From NCBI GenBank assembly GCA_025465465.1, contig JAODND010000086.1, positions 1 through 55,854 of the forward strand: a stretch of 55,854 bases of DNA, read 5' to 3'. The stretch's first letter is position 1, and the number at the start of each line of letters is the position of its first letter. The position numbers and the translations under genes were made by a program. The stretch comes from Frankiales bacterium (GTDB lineage Bacteria; Actinomycetota; Actinomycetes; Mycobacteriales; SCTD01). Below the pieces are notes generated by a model. It saw nothing but the letters and a program-made list of their open reading frames with translations, searched no databases and was not told where the DNA came from. Positions 20,794-30,720 of the stretch are shown in pieces.

Positions 20794-21324
20794 TCAGATG
20801 GTGATCAGGGTCGTGACCGGTAGGTCGGCCAGCGCCGCCCTCCAGGGCAGGAAGCTCAGCTCCATCAGGGCTGCCATCCCGACGACCGTGGCGCCGGCCT
20901 GCTCGATGAGCGTGACCGTCGCCGCCGCCGTACCGCCCGTGGCCAGGACGTCGTCGACGATCAGGACCCGGTCCCCCGGCGAGAACGCGTCGGCATGCAC
21001 AGCGAGGGTGTTGCTGCCGTATTCGAGGTCGTAGGACCGGGTGTGGACCGCCCTGGGCAGCTTGTCCGGCTTGCGTACGGGGACCAGCCCGGCGTCCAGG
21101 TGGTAGGCCACCGGTGCGGCCAGCAGGAACCCGCGGGCCTCGATGCCCACGACCTTGTCGATGTCGGCCTCGAGGTAGGGCTCGGTGAGGGCGTCGACGA
21201 CCTGCCGCAGGGCGTCGGGGCTGCCGAGCAGCGGGGTGATGTCCTTGAAGACGACGCCGGGCGTCGGCCAGTCGGGGACGTCGACGATGAGGTCTGCCAG
21301 GCGCGCCAGATCCTCGGGGCTCAC
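20794..21324 (-). CDS. apt: Adenine phosphoribosyltransferase
   Basis: Salvages adenine to AMP using PRPP. It is 176 residues, starting at a GTG (21324) that overlaps the secF stop by 4 nt (GTGA). The PRPP-binding motif VLIVDDVLATGGTAAA is clear, as are PTPGVVFKDITPLLG and GIEARGFLLAAPVAY. The length is normal for the family. It is translationally coupled to secF and followed by rel, linking purine salvage with (p)ppGpp metabolism. Confidence 0.97.
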   Translation of the reverse strand: MSPEDLARLADLIVDVPDWPTPGVVFKDITPLLGSPDALRQVVDALTEPYLEADIDKVVGIEARGFLLAAPVAYHLDAGLVPVRKPDKLPRAVHTRSYDLEYGSNTLAVHADAFSPGDRVLIVDDVLATGGTAAATVTLIEQAGATVVGMAALMELSFLPWRAALADLPVTTLITI

Positions 21325-22475
21325 CGCTTGCGCTTGCCCGTCGGCCGGCTGCCCTTCGGCTTGCGCTTGCCCTGCAGCTGCTTGCTGGGCTTGCGGGTCG
21401 CGGTGGCGGTCGCGGTCGCGGTGGCCGTGGCCACGTCCAGCGCCTGCGGGTCGGCGTTGGCCGAGCGCTGCGACAGCCGCACCGGGGCCTTTCCGGACGT
21501 CCGGCGGTCGATGACCCGCTGGTGCAGCTGCTTGAAGCGCGGTTCGCGCTCCTTGAGGTCGGCGAGCAGCGGCGTCGCGAGGAACAGGCTCGAGTAGGCA
21601 CCTGAAGCCAGGCCGACGAACAGCGCGAGCGCCAGGTCCTTCAGCGTGCCGGCACCGAGCAGCAGCGCCCCGACGAACAGCAGGCCGGAGACCGGCAGCA
21701 GCGCGATGAGCGAGGTGTTGATGGACCGCATGAAGGTCTGGTTGACCGCCAGCTCCGCGGCCTCGGCGTAGGTGTGCTGGCTCTGCTTCTCGATGCCCTT
21801 GGTGTTCTCCGCGACCTTGTCGAAGACGACGACCGTGTCGTAGAGCGAGTAGCCGAGCACCGTGAGCAGGGCGACCACCGTCGACGGGGTCACGACGAAC
21901 CCGAGTACGGAGTAGACGCCGGCGGCGAGGATGAGGTCGTGGACGAGGGCGATCATGGCGGCCGCCGCCATCTTCAGCTCGAACCGCAGGGCGATGTAGA
22001 GCGTCACGGCGATCAGGAAGATGATCAGCCCGCGCAGCGCCTTCTTGCTGACGTCACTGCCCCACGACGAGCCGGTGCTCTCCGACGTCACCGAGTCGCT
22101 CGTGACCTTGAACTTCGTGGCCAGCGAGTTTGCCAGCGTCTCGGTCTCCTTGACCGAGAGCGGCTCGGTCTCGATGCGCACGCTCTGCGCGCCGCTCGTG
22201 CTCTTCAGCGTCTGCACGATCGGGTTGGTGAAGCCCTGGCCCTCGACGAAGGTGCGGGCGTCCTGCACCGAGACGTGCGCGCTGTTGGGCACGGTGAAGA
22301 CCACGCCGCCCTTGAACTCCACGCCCAGGTTGAAGCCGCGGAAGATCATGCTGCCGGCCGCGACGAGCACGAGGATGAGCGACGCGAGGTAGAAGGCCTT
22401 GCGCCGCTGGATCAGCGGGAAGGACGTCTCGCCGTGATAGAGCCGGTAGACCATGCCGTGCTTGTGCTCGCTCAT
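21321..22475 (-). CDS. secF: Protein translocase subunit SecF
   Basis: A 384-residue inner-membrane partner of SecD that uses the proton gradient to help complete protein export. The ATG at 22475 overlaps the secD stop (ATGA). Six transmembrane helices are predicted: one at about 28-47, then after the extracytoplasmic P1-like domain (GVEFKGGVVFTVPN) a five-helix bundle including TLLTVLGYSLYDTVVVFDK. The C-terminus is unusual: an alternating Ala-Thr run (ATATATATAT) and a long Lys/Arg tail, extending beyond a typical SecF. Confidence 0.96.
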   Translation of the reverse strand: MSEHKHGMVYRLYHGETSFPLIQRRKAFYLASLILVLVAAGSMIFRGFNLGVEFKGGVVFTVPNSAHVSVQDARTFVEGQGFTNPIVQTLKSTSGAQSVRIETEPLSVKETETLANSLATKFKVTSDSVTSESTGSSWGSDVSKKALRGLIIFLIAVTLYIALRFELKMAAAAMIALVHDLILAAGVYSVLGFVVTPSTVVALLTVLGYSLYDTVVVFDKVAENTKGIEKQSQHTYAEAAELAVNQTFMRSINTSLIALLPVSGLLFVGALLLGAGTLKDLALALFVGLASGAYSSLFLATPLLADLKEREPRFKQLHQRVIDRRTSGKAPVRLSQRSANADPQALDVATATATATATATRKPSKQLQGKRKPKGSRPTGKRKR

Positions 22476-24223
22476 CTCAGGCCTCCATCGGCAGCAGGGG
22501 TCTGCGCGGCGAGCGGCTTGCGCTGCGGCGTGGTGATCGGGTCGTGTCCCTCGGGGCCGTAGAAGCCCGTGAGACGGCTCCTGGAGAACCACCTGAACCG
22601 GGCCAGCCACGAGATCAGCGGCCGCGTGAACAGGAACACGACCACGAGGTCGAGCAACGTCGAGAGCCCGAGGGTGAAGGCGAAGCCGCGTACCGCGCCG
22701 ATGCTGGCGAAGTACAGGACCACGGACGCGATCAGCGACACGATGTCGGCGTTGAGGATCGTGCGACGGGCGCGCACCCACGCCCGGTCGACCGACGACC
22801 GAGGGGTCCGGCCCTCGCGGATCTCGTCCTTGAGGCGTTCGAAGAAGACGACGAACGAGTCGGCCGTGATGCCGACGGACACGATGAAGCCGGCGATGCC
22901 GGCGAGGCTCAAGGCGAAGCCGAGCTGCTGGCCGAGCACGCAGATGCTGGCATAGACCAGACCTGCGCTCACGCCGAGCGAGGCGATCGTCACGAAGCCC
23001 AGCACGCGGTAGTAGAGCATCGAGTAGAGGATGACGGCGATCAGCCCGATGCCGCCGGCGAGCAGGCCGCTCCGCAGCTGGTCGTCGCCGAGGGTGGCCG
23101 AGGTGAAGCTGGTCGTCCCGGCCGTGAACGTGAGCGGCAGGGCACCGAACTTCAGGTTGTTGGCGAGCTCCTGGCCGGAGGCCTGGGTGAAGGAGCCGGT
23201 GATCTGGGCGTCACCCTGGATCACCGACTGGGTGACGGGCGCGGTGAGGACGATGCCGTCGAGGGTGATCGCGACCTCGTTGGTCGGCGCCGGCTGGTTG
23301 ACCGTGTCCTTGGTCAGCTGGGTCCAGGCGTCCTGGCCCTTCCCCTTGAACGACAGGTTGACCTGCACCTGGCCGCTCGTCGGGTCGGTCGTGACGTTGG
23401 CGCCCTTGATGTCCTTGCCGTAGACCTTGGCGACCGCCAGGTGGTACTTGGTGTAGCCGTCCTTGTCGCAGGCCACGATCTCCTTGCCCGGGATCGGGAT
23501 GGCCCCGCCGGCGCGCACCTTGGGGTCGCCGCAGTTGAGCGCGTCGTAGCTGGCGGCGGTGTAGGCGATCCCGCTCAGCATCTCGGGCGCGGCGGAGCTG
23601 CTCGGGGTCGGCGTCGGGGTCGGCGTCGGTGTCGGTGTCGGCGAGGGTGACGGCGCCAGGGCGGCGCTGATCGGCCGCTTGTTGGTCGTGCTGCTCGGCT
23701 TGGGCGTGACGATGCTGGCCGAGCTGGGGGTCGTGCTGGCCTTGGGGGTCGCCGACGGCGTGGCGGTCTGCAGCAGCTGCTGCGGGTACTGCGTCACGGG
23801 CAGCGCCGTGCAGCCGTTGCCTGCCTGGATGCTCTGGCAGGCGACGACCCGCCGGAACTCCATCTGCGCGGCCTGGGTGACCTTGTCGATGCTGGCCCGG
23901 TTGCCGCCGGGGACCGAGATCTCGATCGTGTTGCCCTGGATGGCGATCTCGGCCTCGGACACACCGTTGGCGTCGACGCGCTGCCGCAGGATGGCGACCG
24001 CGGACGACAGCTGGTCCTGGGTCGGAGCCTTGCCGTTGGCGCTCTTGGGCGTCAGCGTCACCTGCGCGCCGCCGCGCAGGTCGAGACCGAGCTTCGGCTT
24101 CAGCCACGCTCCCCCCTTGCCCGCGAAGATCACCGCGGCGTAGAGCGCCGCGAACAGCAGCAGCAGGGTGAGGAAGTAGCGACCGACGTGCAGCTGGCCA
24201 CGTGAGGGGCCGGGACGTGCCAC
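22472..24223 (-). CDS. secD: Protein translocase subunit SecD
   Basis: A 583-residue membrane protein that starts with GTG (24223) and has AGGAG about 9 nt upstream. One N-terminal transmembrane helix (LLLLFAALYAAVIFAG) is followed by the large extracytoplasmic domain beginning GLDLRGGAQVTL and then the five-helix bundle with AGFIVSVGITADSFVVFFER. The extracytoplasmic domain carries a long low-complexity insert of Ser, Thr and Pro with seven consecutive Thr-Pro pairs (encoded near 23600-23645). The usual yajC gene is not found between ruvB and secD. Confidence 0.96.
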   Translation of the reverse strand: MARPGPSRGQLHVGRYFLTLLLLFAALYAAVIFAGKGGAWLKPKLGLDLRGGAQVTLTPKSANGKAPTQDQLSSAVAILRQRVDANGVSEAEIAIQGNTIEISVPGGNRASIDKVTQAAQMEFRRVVACQSIQAGNGCTALPVTQYPQQLLQTATPSATPKASTTPSSASIVTPKPSSTTNKRPISAALAPSPSPTPTPTPTPTPTPSSSAAPEMLSGIAYTAASYDALNCGDPKVRAGGAIPIPGKEIVACDKDGYTKYHLAVAKVYGKDIKGANVTTDPTSGQVQVNLSFKGKGQDAWTQLTKDTVNQPAPTNEVAITLDGIVLTAPVTQSVIQGDAQITGSFTQASGQELANNLKFGALPLTFTAGTTSFTSATLGDDQLRSGLLAGGIGLIAVILYSMLYYRVLGFVTIASLGVSAGLVYASICVLGQQLGFALSLAGIAGFIVSVGITADSFVVFFERLKDEIREGRTPRSSVDRAWVRARRTILNADIVSLIASVVLYFASIGAVRGFAFTLGLSTLLDLVVVFLFTRPLISWLARFRWFSRSRLTGFYGPEGHDPITTPQRKPLAAQTPAADGGLR

Positions 24224-24245
24224 GAGGAGCGATCTCCTGTCTCAG

Positions 24246-24270
24246 GCGGGCGCCCCTTCAGGGCGCCCGC
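24246..24270 (-). terminator. Perfect 10-bp stem hairpin between ruvB and secD
   Basis: GCGGGCGCCC at 24246-24255 and GGGCGCCCGC at 24261-24270 pair perfectly around a CTTCA loop, 22 nt before the secD GTG on the minus strand. No T-run follows, so it may be a weak terminator after ruvB or a leader structure that affects secD expression. Confidence 0.65.
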
Positions 24271-24382
24271 AGCGCGCGTGCAGGCAGCGGAAGGTCCGTC
24301 AACTGGGCTCCCCGCTGCGCTTCGGGCGAGTCTAAGGGCTGACTGCCCCGAGGAACGCTCCCGTGCTGGCTGAGGTTCCGGG

Positions 24383-25447
24383 TCAGGCGCTGTCGAGGTC
24401 CAGCGGGAGCACGTCCACGGGTCCCGGGGGCCGCAGCCCGAGGTGCCGCCACGCGGCCGGTGTCGCGACCCGCCCGCGGGGCGTGCGGGCCACCAGTCCG
24501 CTGCGTACGAGGAACGGCTCGCAGACCTCCTCGACCGTCTCCGGCTCCTCGGCGACCGCCACCGCGAGCGTGGAGAGCCCCACCGGGCCGCCGTTGAAGC
24601 GACGCACCAGGGCGTCCAGGACGGCCTTGTCGAGCCGGTCGAGCCCGAGCTCGTCGACGTCGTAGACGGCCAGCGCCGCCCTGGCCGTCGGCTGGTCGAC
24701 CGTCCCGTCGCTGCGGACCTCGGCGTAGTCGCGCACCCGGCGCAGCAGCCGGTTGGCGATGCGGGGCGTGCCGCGGGAACGGCCCGCGATCTCCGCCGAC
24801 CCGTCCGCGTCGAGCCGCACGTCGAGCAGCCCCGCAGAGCGGTGCAGCACCCGCTGCAGCTCCTCGGTGGAGTAGGGCTCCATGTGCGCCGTGAACCCGA
24901 ACCGGTCGCGCAGCGGCCCGGTCAGCAGGCCCGACCGGGTGGTGGCCCCGACGAGCGTGAACGGCGCGACCTCGAGCGGGATCGCGGTGGCACCCGGACC
25001 CTTGCCGACGATCACGTCGACCCGGAAGTCCTCCATCGCGACATAGAGCAGCTCCTCGGCCGGGCGCGAGATCCGGTGGATCTCGTCGATGAACAGCACC
25101 TCGCCCTCGGCGAGCTGGCTCACGATCGCCGCCAGGTCGCCGGCCCGCTCCAGCGCCGGCCCGCTGGTGATGCGGATGCCGGTGCCGAGCTCGGCGGCGA
25201 TGATCAGCGCGAGGCTGGTCTTGCCCAGGCCAGGAGCGCCCGACAGCAGCACATGGTCGGGCGGGCGCTGCCGGCGGATCGCGCTCTCGAGCACCAGCGA
25301 CAGCTGCTCGCGGACCCGCTCCTGGCCGACGAACTCCTCGAGCCGCTTCGGGCGCAGCGCGGCTTCCTGGAGCCGTTCGGTCTCGGTGGCGTCGGGCCGG
25401 GCCAGGCTCAGCCGCGCGAGCTCCGCCGCCTCCTCTTGTTCGCTCAT
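24383..25447 (-). CDS. ruvB: Holliday junction branch migration ATPase RuvB
   Basis: A 354-residue AAA+ motor that drives RuvA-bound Holliday junctions. Walker A is GAPGLGKTS, Walker [10 protein letters not shown], the sensor 1 region [19 protein letters not shown] with the arginine finger nearby, and the C-terminal winged helix contains [17 protein letters not shown]. Its ATG overlaps ruvA by 4 nt. Confidence 0.98.
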   Translation of the reverse strand: MSEQEEAAELARLSLARPDATETERLQEAALRPKRLEEFVGQERVREQLSLVLESAIRRQRPPDHVLLSGAPGLGKTSLALIIAAELGTGIRITSGPALERAGDLAAIVSQLAEGEVLFIDEIHRISRPAEELLYVAMEDFRVDVIVGKGPGATAIPLEVAPFTLVGATTRSGLLTGPLRDRFGFTAHMEPYSTEELQRVLHRSAGLLDVRLDADGSAEIAGRSRGTPRIANRLLRRVRDYAEVRSDGTVDQPTARAALAVYDVDELGLDRLDKAVLDALVRRFNGGPVGLSTLAVAVAEEPETVEEVCEPFLVRSGLVARTPRGRVATPAAWRHLGLRPPGPVDVLPLDLDSA

Positions 25448-26037
25448 CTGCTCTTCCCCAGCATCTGAAGGGCTTCTCGCAGCAACGACGGTATGTCGGG
25501 ATCGCTCGCGTTCGGGTGCGCCGCCGACAGCTTGACCACGATCTCATCGGCCTGTGAGGAGCTCCAGCCGAGGCCGACGAGGGCCTCCGTGAGGGTGTCC
25601 CGCCAGGCAACCGGCCCGGCGCCGCTCGTGACGTGTGCCATGCCGAGCTTGTCGCGGAGCTCCAGCACCATGCGCTCGGCGCCTTTCTTGCCGATGCCCG
25701 ACACGAGGGTCAGGGTCGCGAGGTCGTTGGTCGCGATCGCGCGCCGCACGGCGTCGGGCGTCAGGGTCGTGAGGACTGCCTGGGCGACCTTGGGGCCGAT
25801 GCCGCTGGCCGTCTGCAGCACCTCGAACAGCTCGCGCTCGTCGTCGGTCTCGAAGCCGTAGAGCGTGAGGGAGTCCTCGCGCACGACGAGCGTGGTCGCG
25901 AGGAACGCCTCGTCGCCGGTGCGCAGCCGGGCCTTGGTGCCGGGGGTCGTCTGGACCGCGAGGCCGACGCCTCCGACCGACACCACGACCCCTCCGGTCG
26001 TGTGTCCTGTGACCCGCCCGGTCAGGCTGGCGATCAT
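25444..26037 (-). CDS. ruvA: Holliday junction DNA helicase subunit RuvA
   Basis: A 197-residue protein that binds four-way junctions and recruits RuvB. It has the N-terminal OB fold ([13 protein letters not shown]), two helix-hairpin-helix motifs ([16 protein letters not shown] and [17 protein letters not shown]) and the C-terminal RuvB-contacting domain ([17 protein letters not shown]). It overlaps ruvC and ruvB by 4 nt each, so ruvCAB is a coupled unit. Confidence 0.98.
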   Translation of the reverse strand: MIASLTGRVTGHTTGGVVVSVGGVGLAVQTTPGTKARLRTGDEAFLATTLVVREDSLTLYGFETDDERELFEVLQTASGIGPKVAQAVLTTLTPDAVRRAIATNDLATLTLVSGIGKKGAERMVLELRDKLGMAHVTSGAGPVAWRDTLTEALVGLGWSSSQADEIVVKLSAAHPNASDPDIPSLLREALQMLGKSR

Positions 26038-26531
26038 CGGCGGAGCGCCAGGGCCGGGGCCCGCCAGGCGTGGCAGATCGCCAGCGCGAGGGCGTCCGCG
26101 GCGTCGGCCGGCTTGGGCAGCTCGGCGAGCCGCAGGATCCGGCTCACCATCAGCCCGACCTGGGCCTTGTCGGCGCGGCCGGAGCCCGTGACCGCGGCCT
26201 TGACCTCACTGGGCGTGTGGAGGGTGACGGGGATGCCGCGGCGGGCGGCGGCGGTGATGGCCACCGCCCCGGCCTGCGCGGTGCCCATGACGGTGCGCAC
26301 GTTGTGCTGGGCGAAGACCCGCTCCACCGCCACCGCGTCCGGCTCGTGCAGGTCCAGCCAGGCCTCGAAGTGCCGCTCGAGCTCGACCAGGCGGGCACCC
26401 AGCTCGGCATCAGCCGGGGTCCGGACGACGCCCACGGCGATCAGCGACGCGCGCCCGGGACGTCCCTCGACGACCCCCAGCCCGCATCGCGTGAGCCCCG
26501 GGTCTACCCCCAGCACGCGCACGCGTCGCAC
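26034..26531 (-). CDS. ruvC: Crossover junction endodeoxyribonuclease RuvC
   Basis: Holliday junction resolvase of 165 residues. The four acidic catalytic positions are visible in order: [22 protein letters not shown], and the C-terminal pair in [15 protein letters not shown]. It is the first gene of the ruvCAB-secDF-apt-rel series and has its own upstream region of about 147 bp shared with the divergent HD-GYP gene. Confidence 0.97.
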   Translation of the reverse strand: MRRVRVLGVDPGLTRCGLGVVEGRPGRASLIAVGVVRTPADAELGARLVELERHFEAWLDLHEPDAVAVERVFAQHNVRTVMGTAQAGAVAITAAARRGIPVTLHTPSEVKAAVTGSGRADKAQVGLMVSRILRLAELPKPADAADALALAICHAWRAPALALRR

Positions 26532-26620
26532 CCTCTCGTCGCAGCCTGTTCGTACATCTGTTCGGCAGCCTAGGCCCTCCCGCCGTACGGCCCGTGCAGG
26601 CTCACCCGGCGTGGCGAGTT

Positions 26621-26647
26621 GTCACTTCTGTCACTCCTGTCACTCTG
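26621..26647. repeat. Three tandem 9-bp repeats upstream of the HD-GYP gene
   Basis: GTCACTTCT, GTCACTCCT and GTCACTCTG follow each other directly at 26621-26647, ending 31 nt before the HD-GYP start and 90 nt upstream of ruvC. Phased short direct repeats in a divergent intergenic region suggest a regulator-binding site, though near one helical turn (9 bp) they may also be chance. Confidence 0.55.
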
Positions 26648-26678
26648 TCCCCACCGGTCACACAGTGGGGGTCTGAGG

Positions 26679-28007
26679 ATGTCGAACGCGATGCGCTTGT
26701 TCGTGGCAGCGGTCCTGCTCGCGGCGGCTGGTGCCGTCGGGCTGATGGCGCTGTGGCTGCCGGCCGGCGGGAGTGGGCTCGCGCTGCTCGTCTTCGCCGC
26801 CCTGGCCGTGGCCGCGGAGGTCATCGGCGAGGACGTCTACGGGTCGTCGACGGTCAGCCTGTCCGCCGTCCCGGTGCTGGCTGCCGCCTGCGCCGGCGAG
26901 CCGGGAGCGGCGCTGGTCGCCGCCGCAGCGGCCGGCATCGTCACGACGGCACGGGCTGGTACGCGACGCGTCGAGCAGTTCCTGTTCAACCCCGCCGTCC
27001 TCATGGTCTGCGCCGCGCTGGCGTGCCTGGTGACCCGGCCGGCCGTCGGGCACGCGCTGCCGTTCGTCGTGGTCGCGGGAGTCGTCGCCGGCGTCGGCTA
27101 TTTCGCGCTGAACAACGGGCTGGTCGCCGTCGCCATCGGCCTCGACCAGCATCGTTCCCCGCGGGAGGTCCTGCGCGCGGAGCTGTCCTGGCTGCTGCCG
27201 TCGTTCGTGGGCTACGGCCTGCTGGCCGGACTGCTGGGCGCGGCGTTCACGCTGTCCGACGGCTGGGGCGTCCTCGCCTTCCTGGTACCGCCTGCGCTGA
27301 TGCGCCACGGCCAGCGCCAGGTGGTCCTGCGGACCGAGAAGTCCGTGAAGCAGCTCAAGGCCGCCCACCGCGAGCTGCGCGAGGCGCATGCGTCCGTCGT
27401 CGAGAGCCACCGGAGCACCGCGGCGGCGCTCGCCCAGGCGATCGAGGCGCGCGACTCGGGCACCGGTGGGCACGTCGTCCGTGTCACGCGGCTCGCCACG
27501 GCGATGCTCGCGCTCGTCGACCCGGACCTGGCGGCCGACGAGCACCTGTCGTTCGGCTTCCTGCTGCACGACGTCGGCAAGATCGGCGTCCCCGACGCCA
27601 TCCTGCGCAAGCCGGGGCCGCTCACTTTCGAGGAGCGGGCGGTCATGGACAAGCACCCCGCGATCGGGCACCGGATCGTCAGCCAGGCCGGCTTCTCCGA
27701 TGTCGTCGGCGAGATCGTGCTGACGCACCACGAGCGCTGGGACGGCCTGGGCTACCCGCAGGGGCTGCGCGGTGAGGAGATCCCGCTGGCCACCCGGCTG
27801 TTTGCCGTCGCCGACTCCCTCGACGCCATGACCGACGACCGGATCTACCGCACGGGCATGACGCTCGACGAGGCGATCGTGGAGGTGGTGCAGCACAGCG
27901 GGACCCAGTTCGACCCGCTGGCTGTCGATGTCCTCTGCCGGATGGACCGGGCCCTGGTCGCCGAGCTGCTCCAGCTCGACCGCCAGCGTGTCATCACCCT
28001 GGTCTGA
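26679..28007 (+). CDS. Membrane HD-GYP domain phosphodiesterase
   Basis: A 442-residue protein. The start is the ATG at 26679, 8 nt after a GGGGG stretch. The first 210 residues form about seven hydrophobic segments (for example LVFAALAVAAEVIGE and VVAGVVAGVGYFALNNGL), a MASE-like sensor. A short coiled coil follows (KQLKAAHRELREAHAS), then an HD-GYP domain with the metal-binding LLHDVGKIGVPD and the signature HHERWDGLGYPQGL. Such domains hydrolyse cyclic di-GMP. The signal sensed is unknown. It lies convergent with yebC (18-nt gap) and divergent from ruvC. Confidence 0.92.
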   Translation: MSNAMRLFVAAVLLAAAGAVGLMALWLPAGGSGLALLVFAALAVAAEVIGEDVYGSSTVSLSAVPVLAAACAGEPGAALVAAAAAGIVTTARAGTRRVEQFLFNPAVLMVCAALACLVTRPAVGHALPFVVVAGVVAGVGYFALNNGLVAVAIGLDQHRSPREVLRAELSWLLPSFVGYGLLAGLLGAAFTLSDGWGVLAFLVPPALMRHGQRQVVLRTEKSVKQLKAAHRELREAHASVVESHRSTAAALAQAIEARDSGTGGHVVRVTRLATAMLALVDPDLAADEHLSFGFLLHDVGKIGVPDAILRKPGPLTFEERAVMDKHPAIGHRIVSQAGFSDVVGEIVLTHHERWDGLGYPQGLRGEEIPLATRLFAVADSLDAMTDDRIYRTGMTLDEAIVEVVQHSGTQFDPLAVDVLCRMDRALVAELLQLDRQRVITLV

Positions 28008-28025
28008 CCTTCAACGCTCCTACGG

Positions 28026-28771
<746 letters not shown>

Positions 28772-28775
<4 letters not shown>

Positions 28776-29344
28776 GAGACCATCGTACTGACGAAGAACT
28801 CGTGCATCCGGGCGTCCCCGGTCAGCTCCGGGTGGAACGAGGTCGCGAGCAGGTGACCCTGCCGGACCGCGACCGGGTGCTCCCCCACGCGGGCCAGCAC
28901 GTCGACCGACGGCCCCGCCCGCTCGACCCACGGGGCCCGGATGAAGACCCCGTGCACCTCACCGACGCCCGCGACGGAGAGGTCCTCCTCGAAGGAGTGC
29001 ACCTGCGAGCCGAAGGCGTTGCGGCGCACCGTGATGTCGAGGCCGCCGAGCAGCTTCTGGTCGTGCCGGCCGTCGAGGACCTCCGACGCCAGCAGGATCA
29101 TCCCCGCGCAGGTGCCATAGGCGGGCAACCCGTCGGCGATCCGTTTCCGCAGCGGCTCCAGCAGGTCGAACAAGGTGAGCAGCTTGCCCATCGTGGTCGA
29201 CTCGCCCCCCGGCAGCACGATGCCGTCGAGCCCCTCGAGGTCCGACACCCGCTTGACGGGTACGGCCGACGCGCCGGCCTTCTCGAGAGCGCTGATGTGC
29301 TCCCGGACGTCCCCCTGGAGCGCGAGGACCCCGACCGCTACCAA
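28772..29344 (-). CDS. pdxT: Pyridoxal 5'-phosphate synthase glutaminase subunit PdxT
   Basis: Supplies ammonia from glutamine to PdxS in the DXP-independent vitamin B6 pathway. The 190-residue protein has the glutaminase nucleophile in [10 protein letters not shown], the oxyanion loop [11 protein letters not shown] and the His-Glu pair in [10 protein letters not shown]. No ATG or GTG precedes the conserved [13 protein letters not shown], so I choose the TTG at 29344, which overlaps the end of pdxS by 7 nt. The longer in-frame ORF runs antisense-like through pdxS and is not real. Confidence 0.93.
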
Positions 29345-30222
29345 CCGCGCTGGGCCAGCAGGTCTCCCGCGCCGAGCGAGTCGATCGAGATGCCGACCAT
29401 CGCCTCGCCGAGACCGCGGCTGACCTTGGCGATCCGCTCGGCATCGTCGTAGTAGGCCGTCGCCTCGACGCAGGCGCGGGCGCGGGCGGCCGGGTCGCCG
29501 CTCTTGAAGATGCCTGAGCCGATGAACACGCCGTCGGCTCCGAGCTGCATCATCATCGCCGCGTCGGCCGGGGTGGCCACGCCACCTGCGACGAACAGCA
29601 CGACGGGCAGCCGGCCGAGCTCCGCGGTCTCGCGGACCAGCTCGATCGGCGCGCGCAGCTCCTTGGCGGCCTCGAACAGCTCGGTCGCGTCCAGCGTGGT
29701 GAGGCGCTTGATCTGACCGAGGATGGTGCGGATGTGCGTGGTGGCCTGGCTGACGTCGCCGGTGCCGGCCTCGCCCTTGGAGCGGATCATCGCCGCGCCC
29801 TCGGAGATGCGCCGCAGCGCCTCGCCGAGGTCGTTCGAAACGCACACGAAGGTGACGGTGAAGCCGGTCTTGACTATGTGGTGCGCGTAGTCGGCCGGGG
29901 TGAGGACCTCGGACTCGTCGATGTAGTCGACCCCGATCGCCTGGAGCACCTGGGCCTCGACGAAGTGGCCGATGCGGGCCTTGGCCATCACGGGGATCGT
30001 GACCTCGGCCTTGATGCTGTCGATCATGTCGGGGTCGCTCATGCGCGAGACGCCACCGTCGCGGCGGATGTCGGCGGGGACGCGCTCGAGGGCCATCACA
30101 GCCACCGCGCCGGCGTCCTCGGCGACGCGGGCCTGCTCCGCGGTGACGACGTCCATGATGACGCCACCCTTGAGCTGCTCGGCCATACCCCGCTTGACGA
30201 CGTCGGTGCCAGTCTCAGACAT
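29338..30222 (-). CDS. pdxS: Pyridoxal 5'-phosphate synthase subunit PdxS
   Basis: A 294-residue (beta/alpha)8 enzyme that makes PLP from ribose 5-phosphate, glyceraldehyde 3-phosphate and ammonia. It shows [17 protein letters not shown], the catalytic-lysine segment [10 protein letters not shown] and [19 protein letters not shown] with the phosphate-binding loop. It is followed with overlap by pdxT and preceded 9 nt upstream by the LemA-like gene. Confidence 0.98.
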   Translation of the reverse strand: MSETGTDVVKRGMAEQLKGGVIMDVVTAEQARVAEDAGAVAVMALERVPADIRRDGGVSRMSDPDMIDSIKAEVTIPVMAKARIGHFVEAQVLQAIGVDYIDESEVLTPADYAHHIVKTGFTVTFVCVSNDLGEALRRISEGAAMIRSKGEAGTGDVSQATTHIRTILGQIKRLTTLDATELFEAAKELRAPIELVRETAELGRLPVVLFVAGGVATPADAAMMMQLGADGVFIGSGIFKSGDPAARARACVEATAYYDDAERIAKVSRGLGEAMVGISIDSLGAGDLLAQRGW

Positions 30223-30231
30223 GACCTCAGT

Positions 30232-30720
30232 CTAGGTGAGCGGACCCGGCTCCTCATCTGAGAATCCCGTCTCGTCCACGTCGAAGAACTCCGGCAGCTC
30301 CCGGTGCCCGGAGAGGCGGAGCAGCTGCACCAGCCGGTTGCGCCTCAGGGTGCGGGCGTTGGTCACCGCGCCGTTGTGGAAGGACCGGGCCAGTGCCACC
30401 CGCGAGGCGGCCGCCTCCAGCTCGTCGCGCGGGGCGCCCTCCGGCAGCGATGCCCATGCTGCGCGGAGCGCACGCGTAAGGTCGTTCTCGACGTCCTGCC
30501 GTCGCTCGGGGGTGGCGTCGAGTGCCTCGTCGGCAGCTCGGGTGACCGACAGCACCCCCAAGGCACGAGCCGCCGCGGACCGGCGTACCAGCTGGGCATC
30601 GAGCGCGGCCCAGGCCGCGTCGACCCGGGCATGCATCCGGTCGAGCCGGCCCGCGGTCCAGGTGATGTAGACGGCGATGAGGATGATCGCGAGCACCGAC
30701 CAGGCGACAGCGGCGTTCAC
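30232..30720 (-). CDS. LemA-like single-pass membrane protein
   Basis: A 162-residue protein with an N-terminal transmembrane helix (about 4-23, AVAWSVLAIILIAVYITW) and a long helical region similar to LemA proteins: RLDRMHARVDAAWAALDAQL, then a second helix ending in SFHNGAVTNARTLRRNRLVQ. An acidic tail ends the protein. The function of LemA proteins is unknown. In mycobacteria I recall a membrane/Nudix protein at this position after pimA; no Nudix box is present here. It overlaps pimA by 4 nt. Confidence 0.75.
   Translation of the reverse strand: MNAAVAWSVLAIILIAVYITWTAGRLDRMHARVDAAWAALDAQLVRRSAAARALGVLSVTRAADEALDATPERRQDVENDLTRALRAAWASLPEGAPRDELEAAASRVALARSFHNGAVTNARTLRRNRLVQLLRLSGHRELPEFFDVDETGFSDEEPGPLT

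Noticed and set aside
23600..23645. Short tandem repeat in secD as a regulatory or CRISPR repeat
   Set aside because: It is a 6-bp coding repeat that encodes Thr-Pro pairs in an extracytoplasmic linker.
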